A stretch of DNA of 64,000 nucleotides from Aminobacter carboxidus (GTDB lineage: Bacteria > Pseudomonadota > Alphaproteobacteria > Rhizobiales > Rhizobiaceae): assembly GCF_014863355.1 (NCBI RefSeq), contig NZ_JACZEP010000020.1:1-64000 (forward strand), written 5' to 3'. The notes under the pieces were generated by a model. It saw nothing but the letters and a program-made list of their open reading frames with translations. It was not told where the DNA came from and made no database searches. Numbering within the stretch: position 1 is the stretch's first letter; every line of letters starts with the position of its first letter. Of this stretch, positions 18,535 through 26,769 are shown one piece after another. A program made the translations under genes and the position numbers.

Positions 18535-18872
18535 TATGCCAAGGGCGCCTCATACGAGCCGCAAACTGTAGGTCCCAAGTGGCAGATGAAAACATTTCTG
18601 AAGTCAAGCTGCGTGTCGGCTTTTGACGATTGTCAGCGTGCAGTTGCCGTTGCTGGCGATGGCGGCGATGCGCTCTCACGTCGGTCATGGAGGCCATCAC
18701 GCGCCCAGCTGAAAACAGACATTGTCTGGCCACAGGCGTCACGTGGCCTATGCGCCCTCGAGTGGCATCGACTGATCTTGTCTGACGTCGGGGCCATCCT
18801 CGATGCGGCAGCGAATTCCGGGCGCCTCAAAGAGTGCTGTCCCGACCAGACAAGAATGAGACGAGCAAGCAC
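18535..18872. other. 338-bp non-coding interval
   Basis: It lies between the end of the ABC transporter operon and the acetyltransferase start, both on the minus strand. No supported frame, terminator hairpin with a U-tract, or repeat is evident. Confidence 0.5.
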
Positions 18873-19679
18873 CTAGCGGCGAAGTTTTCGGTCGTTGGAC
18901 CGTGCCGCCAGAAGCACGAACGCTACCGCCAATATTGAAGCCAGGAAAATCGAGCCTGACAGGGCATAGATCGTTGGCGACGCGCCCGAGTTCATCTTGC
19001 CGAACATCGCCAATGGCAGCGTGTTTTGCCGCCCGACCAGATAGAATGCCCGGCCGAATTCATTCAGCGACAGCAAGAATGAGAAGATGAAGGCGGCCAC
19101 CAGGCCTGGCTTGATCAGCGGCAGTGTCACATCAACCAGCTGGCGCCACCAGGACGCGCCGAGATCGGACGCCGCAAGCAGGTAGGAACGCCTGACAGCT
19201 GCCATGCTGGTCAGGATGACGGTGAACGCGAATGGCAGCGCCCACAACAGATGGCTCGCCGCCACGGTCCCCCAAAACGGCTTCAAGCCGATGCGTCCGA
19301 AGATCACCGAAAGTGACAGGCCCTGGATGATGCCGGGAACGAACATTGGCAGCAACACGAACATGAACCAGCGCGAGCGCCATTTGCCCAGATCCATGTA
19401 GGCGAGCGCCGACAACAGCGCGAGGCCGGTTGCCACCAGCGCGGTAATGGTCGCGATCAGCAGGGATTCCTGCAATGCGCTGATGAGGGTACGCTCCTTT
19501 GCGAGAGCGACATACCAGGTCAGGCTGATGTCGGACAGCCTCGGCAGTGCCGGCTGCAGCGCCGGGTTGAATGACACGGCCACCAGATAAAGCGGCGGCA
19601 CGTAGATGATTGCCAGCCCTATGGCTGTCATCAGCCATATAGCGACCTTTAGCGGACGGCTCTCGAAACTGGCTACCAT
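18873..19679 (-). CDS. Spermidine/putrescine-type ABC transporter permease (second)
   Basis: A 268-residue inner-membrane protein with six predicted helices. The start ATG at 19679 overlaps the end of the preceding permease gene by 7 nt. The EAA loop that contacts the ATPase is visible as LLAASDLGASWWRQLVDVTLPLIKPGL (~residues 170-197). It is the last gene of the hyuB-hyuA-ABC operon. By family it pairs with the upstream permease as a PotB/PotC-like heterodimer. Confidence 0.9.
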   Translation of the reverse strand: MVASFESRPLKVAIWLMTAIGLAIIYVPPLYLVAVSFNPALQPALPRLSDISLTWYVALAKERTLISALQESLLIATITALVATGLALLSALAYMDLGKWRSRWFMFVLLPMFVPGIIQGLSLSVIFGRIGLKPFWGTVAASHLLWALPFAFTVILTSMAAVRRSYLLAASDLGASWWRQLVDVTLPLIKPGLVAAFIFSFLLSLNEFGRAFYLVGRQNTLPLAMFGKMNSGASPTIYALSGSIFLASILAVAFVLLAARSNDRKLRR

Positions 19680-20530
19680 GTAAAACCCTCGAACAGTCTG
19701 GTCAGCTTGAACAGACGGTTGCCGATGTATATCAGCCCGAACAGGATGATCATCACCACGGTCGAGATTGCGAAGGCCAGCGGGAAGTTCACGACCCGCA
19801 TGACGTCGTTGATCATCACCGAGATCATCGATGCTGCGGCGCCGCCCAGCATCTGCACTTCGGTGGCCGACCCTGCCGCCATCACGAACACGAAGAGGAA
19901 CCCGGCGAATATGCCGGCTTGCGTGAGCGGCAGCAGAACCGAGCGGAAGGTGCGCCAAAAACCCGCGCCAAGGTCCTGGCTGGCGGCGAGCAGCGACGGC
20001 TCGACACGTTGCATTGACAGGATCAGCGGAAAGATGACGAAAGGCAGGTAGGATGCGACGAGGCCGACATTGACGGCAAAGTTCGAAAACAAGAGCCAGT
20101 CGAGCGGCTGGTCGACGATCCCGACATCCATCAGCCAGCCATTGATCAGTCCGTTGCGGCCCAGCACCAGCCGCCAGGAAAAAGCGCGGATCATGTACGA
20201 GGTGAAGAACGGGATGGTGAACAGCGCCATGAGCAGGAGTGCCGTTCGCCTACTGGCCAGAAAATGCACCGCCATTGCCGCGGGGTAGCCAATCGCCACG
20301 CAGATTGTGGCGGTCAGGAATGCCTTGCCCAGCGATCCCAAGATGACGCTCCAGCGCCCCGCCTCAAGGATCGCCTCATAACCGGCCAGGCTGAATTCCG
20401 GCCTGATCCAGTAGGTGGCAGGGTCCCAGGTCCAGAAACTCCAGACCAGGATGACGATCAGGGGCACGAATCCGAGCAGCAGCACGATGAGTGCGGTGGG
20501 AAGTGCAAGCAAAAAGCCGGGCGATTTCAT
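19673..20530 (-). CDS. Spermidine/putrescine-type ABC transporter permease (first)
   Basis: A 285-residue inner-membrane protein with a first helix at residues ~5-28 and five more downstream. Its EAA motif is LLAASQDLGAGFWRTFRSVLLPLTQAG (~residues 187-213). It is transcribed after the binding-protein gene, with a 59-bp gap, and overlaps the next permease. It forms the channel of the importer encoded here. Confidence 0.9.
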   Translation of the reverse strand: MKSPGFLLALPTALIVLLLGFVPLIVILVWSFWTWDPATYWIRPEFSLAGYEAILEAGRWSVILGSLGKAFLTATICVAIGYPAAMAVHFLASRRTALLLMALFTIPFFTSYMIRAFSWRLVLGRNGLINGWLMDVGIVDQPLDWLLFSNFAVNVGLVASYLPFVIFPLILSMQRVEPSLLAASQDLGAGFWRTFRSVLLPLTQAGIFAGFLFVFVMAAGSATEVQMLGGAAASMISVMINDVMRVVNFPLAFAISTVVMIILFGLIYIGNRLFKLTRLFEGFTW

Positions 20531-20589
20531 CTGGTTTCCAGAAAAAGCGCGGGGGGAGCTCGAACCACTCCCGCCGCTGTTGGTCGCGT

Positions 20590-21762
20590 TCAGGCGTTAC
20601 GCAGTTTCTGCCACCATTCTTCGTAGAGCTGGAAATTGTCCGGCCGGGTGTTCTGCCAGGCGATCTTGCCGCTGAACTTGGCCTTGACGTGTTCGGCCAG
20701 CGCCTTGACCTTCGCCGGGTCGAATTCGCTTGCATGCGCCTCGGCGTAGGCGACATTGCGATCGCTCGGCACGACGTAGCCGCGCTGTTCGCCAAGCGTA
20801 CAGCCATAGAACCCGTCGAAGAGCCAGTTGGCGAACTTGTGGGCGTCGTCGCCAAGGCCGCGGTCGAGCGTACCTTTGAGTAGCACCAGGTTGTTGCCCC
20901 AGCCTTCGTAACCTTCTACGGGCGCCGCATATTCGACCTGCAGGCCGCGCTTGCGACCTTCATAGACGATGGGCTCCCACCCGGTCATCGCGAGCACTTC
21001 GCCGTCGCCAACCAGTTGCACGCCCTGTTCCCAGCCGCTCCAGAAAGTGCGGAACTGGCCGTCTCGCTTGTGCTTGATGAGAAACTCCATCACCAGGCCA
21101 AGCTCATCCTCGGTCAGGTTGCCTGGATTGCCGATCTTGTGGTTTTCCGACTCCTTCAGATACATCGCGGCAAAGACCGCGCTGTTGATCCAGGCGTCTT
21201 CCATCGCCACCTGGCCCTTCAGCTTGGGGTCGAAGATGACGCCGTAGCTGTCGACTTTGCCCAGCTTGTCGGGGCGATAAATGATCGAGTCTGCGTTGAT
21301 GACAGCCGGCAGGCCATACTGCTTTCCGTCGTGGTGCAGATAGGGAATATCCTTCGCCCACTGCCAGACGTTTTCGTAGTTGGGGATCTTCGACATATCC
21401 CAGGGAACGATTGCGCCCTGGACCGCCAGCTCCTTTTCGGCCCCGCCCTGAAGGCCACCGATATCGAAGAGGTCGTTGGCGTTGCCGGCGACCAGGCGGG
21501 CGACAGCCGGACCCGGGTCGTTGCCATTGTCGGTGAAGGCGACGTTCAGACCCGCGTCGTCGGCTGCCCGAGACCAGGCGTCGCCGACGTCGAGCGTGCC
21601 GGTCGCCCAGAATGCCACATCGCTTGCAGCTAGTGCCGCCATTGGCCGAAACATGGTTCCACCCGCCAGTGCCGCACCACCGGCCCCGAGGGTCTTGAGC
21701 AGGTGGCGCCGGCTCATGTTGCTCGCCATCGCTCTATTCAGAGGATTCATGTGATTTGTCAT
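20590..21762 (-). CDS. ABC transporter substrate-binding protein (PotD-like) with Tat signal
   Basis: A 390-residue periplasmic binding protein. The N-terminus contains a twin-arginine motif (SRRHLLK) followed by a hydrophobic stretch and AALAASD cleavage region. The mature part has the cluster-D binding-protein pattern (DLFDIGGLQGG, GLPAVINADSIIYRP, VLAMTGWEPIVYEG). An AGGGG ribosome-binding site precedes the ATG. Given hydantoinase genes in the same operon, the ligand may be a cyclic or carbamoyl nitrogen compound rather than a polyamine; that is inference. Confidence 0.88.
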   Translation of the reverse strand: MTNHMNPLNRAMASNMSRRHLLKTLGAGGAALAGGTMFRPMAALAASDVAFWATGTLDVGDAWSRAADDAGLNVAFTDNGNDPGPAVARLVAGNANDLFDIGGLQGGAEKELAVQGAIVPWDMSKIPNYENVWQWAKDIPYLHHDGKQYGLPAVINADSIIYRPDKLGKVDSYGVIFDPKLKGQVAMEDAWINSAVFAAMYLKESENHKIGNPGNLTEDELGLVMEFLIKHKRDGQFRTFWSGWEQGVQLVGDGEVLAMTGWEPIVYEGRKRGLQVEYAAPVEGYEGWGNNLVLLKGTLDRGLGDDAHKFANWLFDGFYGCTLGEQRGYVVPSDRNVAYAEAHASEFDPAKVKALAEHVKAKFSGKIAWQNTRPDNFQLYEEWWQKLRNA

Positions 21763-21800
21763 CGTGTTACCCCTTCTTTTTATGAGATTCTTCAGGACGA

Positions 21801-22895
21801 TCAGGTGTCGCGGTTCGCCGCAGTTCTCGACGGGGGCACGGGCACCAGGGCGCCGCCGGCGAATTCGAGCCGCACTGGATTGCCCGGTTCGGGCCAGGCA
21901 CTGGCGAACTCGACCGCAATTTCGGCGTCGAGCTTCTGGCCATCGCCAAGTTCGAGATGGAAGTCGAAGAACCGGCCGCGAAACTGGCGCCCGGCCACGG
22001 TCGCTGCCAGTGAGCTCCCGGGCGCTGCATGTCCGTTGACGAGCGAAATTCGGTCGGGACGAACCGCCAGGAGTCCCATTTCGCCGACGTCGCGAGCGCC
22101 TGGCAGAACCAGCCGCTCGCCGGCTATGACGGCGACCGTGTCGCCGCCGCTGCGTTCCAGCCTTTCGGGTTTGAGTATGCGTTCCATACCAACGAAGCGT
22201 GCGACGAAATCATTGGCGGGATTGGCAAAGAAGTCGGCCGGCCGGCCCACCTGCTCGATCGTGCCCTTGTGCATGATGGCCATGCGATCGCTGAGGCTCA
22301 GCGCTTCGTCCTGATTGTGGGTAACCAGCACGAAGGTCGACCCGGTCCGCTGGTGCAACCTGCCGAACTCGTCGCGCATCTGCTGGCGCAGCCTTTCGTC
22401 GAGCCCGGTCAGGGGTTCGTCGAGCAGAAGGATGCCCGGCTCCATGACGAGTGCGCGCGCCAAGGCGACCCGCTGCCGCTGCCCGCCGGACAAAAGATTG
22501 ACATTACGCTCGGCAAATCCTGCCAGATCGACCAAGGCAAGCGTGCTGTCTACGCGCTTGTTGCGTTCGGAGGCGGCGATGCCCTTCACCTTCAGTCCGT
22601 AGGCCACGTTGTCTCCCACGCTCATATGAGGAAACAGCGCGAGATCCTGGAAGACGGTGTTCGACGGACGGCGGTTTGCCGGCATGTCGGTGACGTCCTG
22701 CTCGTCGAACAGGACACGCCCGGTGGTGGGGCGATCAAAACCGCCTATCAGCTTCAGCAGAGTGCTTTTTCCCGAGCCTGACGAGCCGAGCAATGTGAAG
22801 AATTCGCCGGCCTCGATCTTGAGACCCACACCCTCCAGGGCTTTGACGGTGCCAAAGGTCCGGGTGACGTTGTCAATTGCAATCGAGATGGCCAT
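21801..22895 (-). CDS. ABC transporter ATP-binding protein (PotA-like) with TOBE domain
   Basis: A 364-residue ATPase: Walker A GSSGSGKST at ~37-45, Q-loop, signature LSGGQRQRVALARAL at ~135-150, Walker B ILLLDEPLTGLD at ~155-166, H-loop VLVTHNQDEALSLSDR. The C-terminal ~110 residues match a TOBE_2 domain (LAVRPDRISLV). It starts 3 nt downstream of the hyuA stop, showing that the hydantoinase and transporter genes are one transcript. Confidence 0.93.
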   Translation of the reverse strand: MAISIAIDNVTRTFGTVKALEGVGLKIEAGEFFTLLGSSGSGKSTLLKLIGGFDRPTTGRVLFDEQDVTDMPANRRPSNTVFQDLALFPHMSVGDNVAYGLKVKGIAASERNKRVDSTLALVDLAGFAERNVNLLSGGQRQRVALARALVMEPGILLLDEPLTGLDERLRQQMRDEFGRLHQRTGSTFVLVTHNQDEALSLSDRMAIMHKGTIEQVGRPADFFANPANDFVARFVGMERILKPERLERSGGDTVAVIAGERLVLPGARDVGEMGLLAVRPDRISLVNGHAAPGSSLAATVAGRQFRGRFFDFHLELGDGQKLDAEIAVEFASAWPEPGNPVRLEFAGGALVPVPPSRTAANRDT

Positions 22896-22898
22896 GGG

Positions 22899-24953
22899 CT
22901 AGCGGACCTCTTCGGTGATTACCATGATGCCCCGGTCGGTGATTTCCAGGGCCTGCCCCGCATGAACAAGCGTTGTCGTGGTTGGCTCCTCGACAAGCAG
23001 CGGGCCACTCAGCCGCTCGCCGCATGGCAGACCGTTACGATCATAGACAGCACACAATTTCCAGCCGCCATCGTTGCCGAAATAGACCTTGCGTTCGCCC
23101 TTGCGCGCCTTGGCGACGGTGCGGCCGTCATTGTCGATCAGCGGGCAGTCAATGACGTTGCCGGCAATCTCGGCCTGAAGATGCAGGTTTGTCACCTCGA
23201 TGCGTGCGTCGGGCTGGCGGAACGAGTAAGCGGTCTCGTGCGCAAGATGGAAGGCCTCGGCGAAATCGGCGAGTTGCACCAACGGCGTGAACCGCGTCGA
23301 CACGCTGTGCTCCTGACCGTGATAGCGCATTTCGACGGTGTAGCTGAAGGCGATGCCGTCCTTGGCGTCGAGGTCGAAATACGACAGTGCCTCGTCTTCC
23401 ATGTCGGCGAAGAGCTTGGCCAGTTCGCCAAGCGACGACGCAACGAGTGGCGAGAACCACGTCTTGCGAATGTCGGCGCGCGGATGCGCTGCCAGCATGC
23501 CCCAGGCCGAGAAGATGCCCGAATGCGGTGGGATGATGATCGACTTGGCGTTGAGCTCGCGGCCGAGGCGGGCGCCCAGCATTGGCCCGGCGCCGCCACT
23601 GACGATCAGCGCAAGGTCGCGTGGGTCGTGGCCGCGCTGGACGGTGACCAGTTTCAGGGCGTTGATCATGTTGGATTCGGCGACGTCGATCATCGCCTGG
23701 GCTGCGTCGTCGACCGACAGGCCGAGCGGTCCGGCCAGCCTGGTGATGGCCTGGCGCGCGAGTTCGACGTCGAGGGTCATGGCGCCTTCGGCGAAAGCGA
23801 CAGGATCGAGCAGCCCGATTGCTACCTTGGCGTCGGTGAGCGTGGGTTCGGTTCCGCCAAGCCCGTAGCAGGCTGGTCCGGGCACCGACCCGGCACTTTT
23901 CGGTCCCACCCGCAGGCCGCCGGCGGCGTCGATCCATGCGATCGAACCCCCGCCCGAGCCTATCTCGACGATGTCGACCACCGGCACCTGCACCGGATAA
24001 CCGGGGAAAGTGCGGGCCCATTCCAGCTTGTATTCGGCGTCGAGACTGGGCTTGCCGTCGCGGATGAGCGTGCACTTTGCCGTGGTACCGCCAACGTCGA
24101 GATAAAGGACATCCTTTTCGCCGAGGATCGCGCCGATCCTTGCGGCGCCGGCGGCGCCGCCCGAAGGGCCGGATTCGACAAGTGTCAGCGGACTGGCGAC
24201 GGCTTGCGAGAACGTCGCGACTCCGCCATTGGACAGCATCGCGTAATAGGCTGAATACACGCCCTTGGCGGCAAGCGCCTTTTCGAGATTGGCGAAATAT
24301 CGTTGGATTATTGGCTGTACGTAGGCGTTGAGGGCAACCGTGTTGGTGCGCTCATATTCGCGCCATTGACGCGAAATCTCGTAGCTGGCGCAGACGGTGA
24401 CATCCGGCAGCAGGTCCCGCAGCAGTGCTGCGCACTGCTTCTCGTGATCCGGATAGGCGTAGCTGTGCAGGAAGATGACCGCAACGGCCTCAACTCCCTC
24501 CTCAAGGAACAGGCGCGCGGCCTGGCGAACATCGTCTTCGTTGAGCGGCTCGAAGACCCTTCCATCCGCGCCGACCCGTTCGCGGACCTCTGTCCTCAGC
24601 TTCCTGGGGATGAACGGTTCGGGACTGTGGAACTGGAGATTGTAGAGGTCGGGGCGGTTGCCGCGGCCGATCTCGAGCACGTCGCGGAACCCTGCAGTGG
24701 TCACCAGGGCGGTCCTGACGCCCTTGCGTTCGGTGATCGCGTTGATCACCGTCGTTCCGCCATGGGCAAAGAACCGGACCTTGTCGGGGTCCAGGCCGCT
24801 GGCACTTTGTGCGCGGTCGATCACGTCGAGCACGCCGATCGACTGGTCCTGGGGGGTGGTAAGGCTTTTTGAGGTGAACACCATGCCCGTTTTCTCGTCA
24901 TACCCAACGAGATCGGTGAAGGTGCCGCCGACATCGGTTGCAAGTCTGATCAT
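22899..24953 (-). CDS. hyuA: Hydantoinase/oxoprolinase subunit A
   Basis: A 684-residue protein starting MIRLATDVGGTFTD, the ASKHA-type ATP-binding start of HyuA/N-methylhydantoinase A and acetone carboxylase beta families. DVGGTTAKC and GSGGGSIAWID (phosphate loops), GPACYGLGGTEPTLTDA and the C-terminal EEPTTTTLVHAG block are all present. It acts with HyuB in ATP-dependent opening of a cyclic amide, or carboxylation of a ketone. Its ATG overlaps the hyuB stop (TGATGA), so the subunits are translationally coupled. Confidence 0.93.
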   Translation of the reverse strand: MIRLATDVGGTFTDLVGYDEKTGMVFTSKSLTTPQDQSIGVLDVIDRAQSASGLDPDKVRFFAHGGTTVINAITERKGVRTALVTTAGFRDVLEIGRGNRPDLYNLQFHSPEPFIPRKLRTEVRERVGADGRVFEPLNEDDVRQAARLFLEEGVEAVAVIFLHSYAYPDHEKQCAALLRDLLPDVTVCASYEISRQWREYERTNTVALNAYVQPIIQRYFANLEKALAAKGVYSAYYAMLSNGGVATFSQAVASPLTLVESGPSGGAAGAARIGAILGEKDVLYLDVGGTTAKCTLIRDGKPSLDAEYKLEWARTFPGYPVQVPVVDIVEIGSGGGSIAWIDAAGGLRVGPKSAGSVPGPACYGLGGTEPTLTDAKVAIGLLDPVAFAEGAMTLDVELARQAITRLAGPLGLSVDDAAQAMIDVAESNMINALKLVTVQRGHDPRDLALIVSGGAGPMLGARLGRELNAKSIIIPPHSGIFSAWGMLAAHPRADIRKTWFSPLVASSLGELAKLFADMEDEALSYFDLDAKDGIAFSYTVEMRYHGQEHSVSTRFTPLVQLADFAEAFHLAHETAYSFRQPDARIEVTNLHLQAEIAGNVIDCPLIDNDGRTVAKARKGERKVYFGNDGGWKLCAVYDRNGLPCGERLSGPLLVEEPTTTTLVHAGQALEITDRGIMVITEEVR

Positions 24954-26644
24954 TTCGTCGTCATGCCCCGGTGGTTGTATTCCGATGCCGCGCGTTCTGC
25001 GCTGATGTAGCCGTCGCGGATGTCTTCGGCGATCGCGTCCTTGCTTCTCTTGATTGGGTCGCCCCAGCCGCCGCCGCCGCCGGTGGCGATGCGCAGCAAA
25101 TCGCCTTTGACGACGCGGCGGTGAGACAAGCGGCCATAAGAGGTGGTGTTCGCCGTATCCTTGTCGACGACATCGAGCCGGTTGAGACTGCCGGCACCGC
25201 CGCCGTCCATGCCCCAGGGCGGTGTCCGCGAGCGGCCGAAGCCGCTGTGGATGTCGGCCTCTCCAGACAGGATCTCGTATTCGCGCACGACCCCGAAGCC
25301 GCCGCGCCACTGGCCAGCGCCGGCTCCGCTTTCGACATTGAGCGCGTAGCGCCGGACGTGGAGGGGAAACTTCGCTTCGATCAGCTCCACCGAATAATTG
25401 TAGGTATCGCCGTCGGTCAGGGCGATCACCGCGCTGGCGCCGTCGCGACCGGGCGCGCCACCCCAACCGCCATGCTGCGGCTCGATGTGGATGAACTCTT
25501 CGCCGTCGGCGGTCCGGCCATTGATGTAGGTCACGCACAGGCTGGAATAGGAGCCGGCCGAGAAGCGTTCCGGCATTAACGGAGCGAGCGCCTTCCACAC
25601 CAGTTCCGAGGCATGGACGGAACCTTCGTAGTACCAGCCTGTCGGCGAGGGTTTCTGCGCCGTGAACACCGTTCCGTCGGGAGCGATCACCGAAAGCGGC
25701 CGGAACCATCCTTCGTTGGACGGCTCCTGTGGCGCGACCAGCGCCTTGAAGATGGTCTTCACTGCCGAACTCAATGCCCCGCGCGCGCAGTTGATCGGGC
25801 CTGCCGCGGCCGGTGGGCAGCCGGTGAAATCCACTTCCATGCGGCCACCCTCGATCCGGATGGCGACCCTCACTTCGATGGGGTTGGTGGTGATGCCATC
25901 GCCATCGATGATGTCGGTTGCCTCGTAGATGCCGTCCGGCAGTGCCGCTATGACGTCCTGGCTACGCCGCTCGCTGACGTCGAGGAGGTGGTCGAATGCG
26001 TCTTGGATCGTGGCCGCACCGTACTTTTCGACCATCTCCAGCATGCGGCGCTCGGCGATGCGCACAGTGGCAAGCTGCGCATTGAGGTCGCCCAGCGCGA
26101 CTTCCGGAAGACGGACATTCTCGCTGATGATGCGAACCATGTCGGGCAGCAGCTTGTCGTCGCGGGCAATGCGGACGCAGGGCAGGCGAAGGCCCTCCTG
26201 GAACACCGAATTGGCGTCTGGAGGCAGGCTGCCGGGCACCGCGCCGCCGACGTCCAGCCAGTGGGCGACATTAATGGCAAATGCGATGATGCGGCCTTCG
26301 GCAAAGATCGGTCGCATGATCGCCAGATCGCAGGAATGCGTACCCCCGGCATAGGGATCGTTGGTGACCAGCACGTCGCCCGGAGCCATGTCGTCGGCGA
26401 ACCTCTCGACCAGGCTGCGAACCTGGGTGGCGAAGGTGCCGGTGAACAGCGTGATGCCGTTGGTCTGGGCGATCAGGTCGCAGTCGCGGGTACAGATGCC
26501 GCAGGCGAAATCCAGAACCTCGTAGATGACGGGGCTCATGCTGGTCCGCGCCATCACGATGCCCATCTCGTCGACCATCGACAGTAGCTTGCCCTGGATG
26601 ATCTCCTGGGTCACGGGATCGACGGTTCGCACCTGCTGCTCCAT
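24950..26644 (-). CDS. hyuB: Hydantoinase/oxoprolinase subunit B
   Basis: A 564-residue protein with the HyuB pattern: DPVTQEIIQGKLLSMVDEMG at the start, GDVLVTNDPYAGGTHSCDLAIMRPIF, the HIEPQHGGWGGAPGRDG block, and the glycine-rich GGGGGWGDP near the end. It forms the partner of HyuA. The gene opens the operon; 125 bp upstream separates it from the LuxR-type regulator, and a 9-bp inverted repeat sits in that gap. The exact substrate (hydantoin, N-methylhydantoin, 5-oxoproline, ketone) cannot be fixed from sequence. Confidence 0.93.
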   Translation of the reverse strand: MEQQVRTVDPVTQEIIQGKLLSMVDEMGIVMARTSMSPVIYEVLDFACGICTRDCDLIAQTNGITLFTGTFATQVRSLVERFADDMAPGDVLVTNDPYAGGTHSCDLAIMRPIFAEGRIIAFAINVAHWLDVGGAVPGSLPPDANSVFQEGLRLPCVRIARDDKLLPDMVRIISENVRLPEVALGDLNAQLATVRIAERRMLEMVEKYGAATIQDAFDHLLDVSERRSQDVIAALPDGIYEATDIIDGDGITTNPIEVRVAIRIEGGRMEVDFTGCPPAAAGPINCARGALSSAVKTIFKALVAPQEPSNEGWFRPLSVIAPDGTVFTAQKPSPTGWYYEGSVHASELVWKALAPLMPERFSAGSYSSLCVTYINGRTADGEEFIHIEPQHGGWGGAPGRDGASAVIALTDGDTYNYSVELIEAKFPLHVRRYALNVESGAGAGQWRGGFGVVREYEILSGEADIHSGFGRSRTPPWGMDGGGAGSLNRLDVVDKDTANTTSYGRLSHRRVVKGDLLRIATGGGGGWGDPIKRSKDAIAEDIRDGYISAERAASEYNHRGMTTK

Positions 26645-26730
26645 TCCGCACCTTTATGACTGCAGCGCGTGTATCTGCTGCCCATGCCAAAAGGTTGCAT
26701 CGTGAAGCGGACTTGCATACCCGACCGATC

Positions 26731-26759
26731 GGGTGGGCAGGCTGATTGGGTGCCCACCC
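26731..26759. promoter_or_regulatory. Inverted repeat upstream of hyuB
   Basis: GGGTGGGCA, an 11-nt spacer, then TGCCCACCC: perfect 9-bp arms. It begins 11 nt after the LuxR-type gene's stop and lies 87 bp before hyuB. No U-tract follows on the minus strand, so an operator for the MalT-like regulator is at least as likely as a terminator. Confidence 0.5.
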
Positions 26760-26769
26760 AAAATGACGG

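Noticed and set aside
18873-21762. Naming the ABC genes potBCD
   Set aside because: Family resemblance only; the operon context with hyuAB argues for another substrate.
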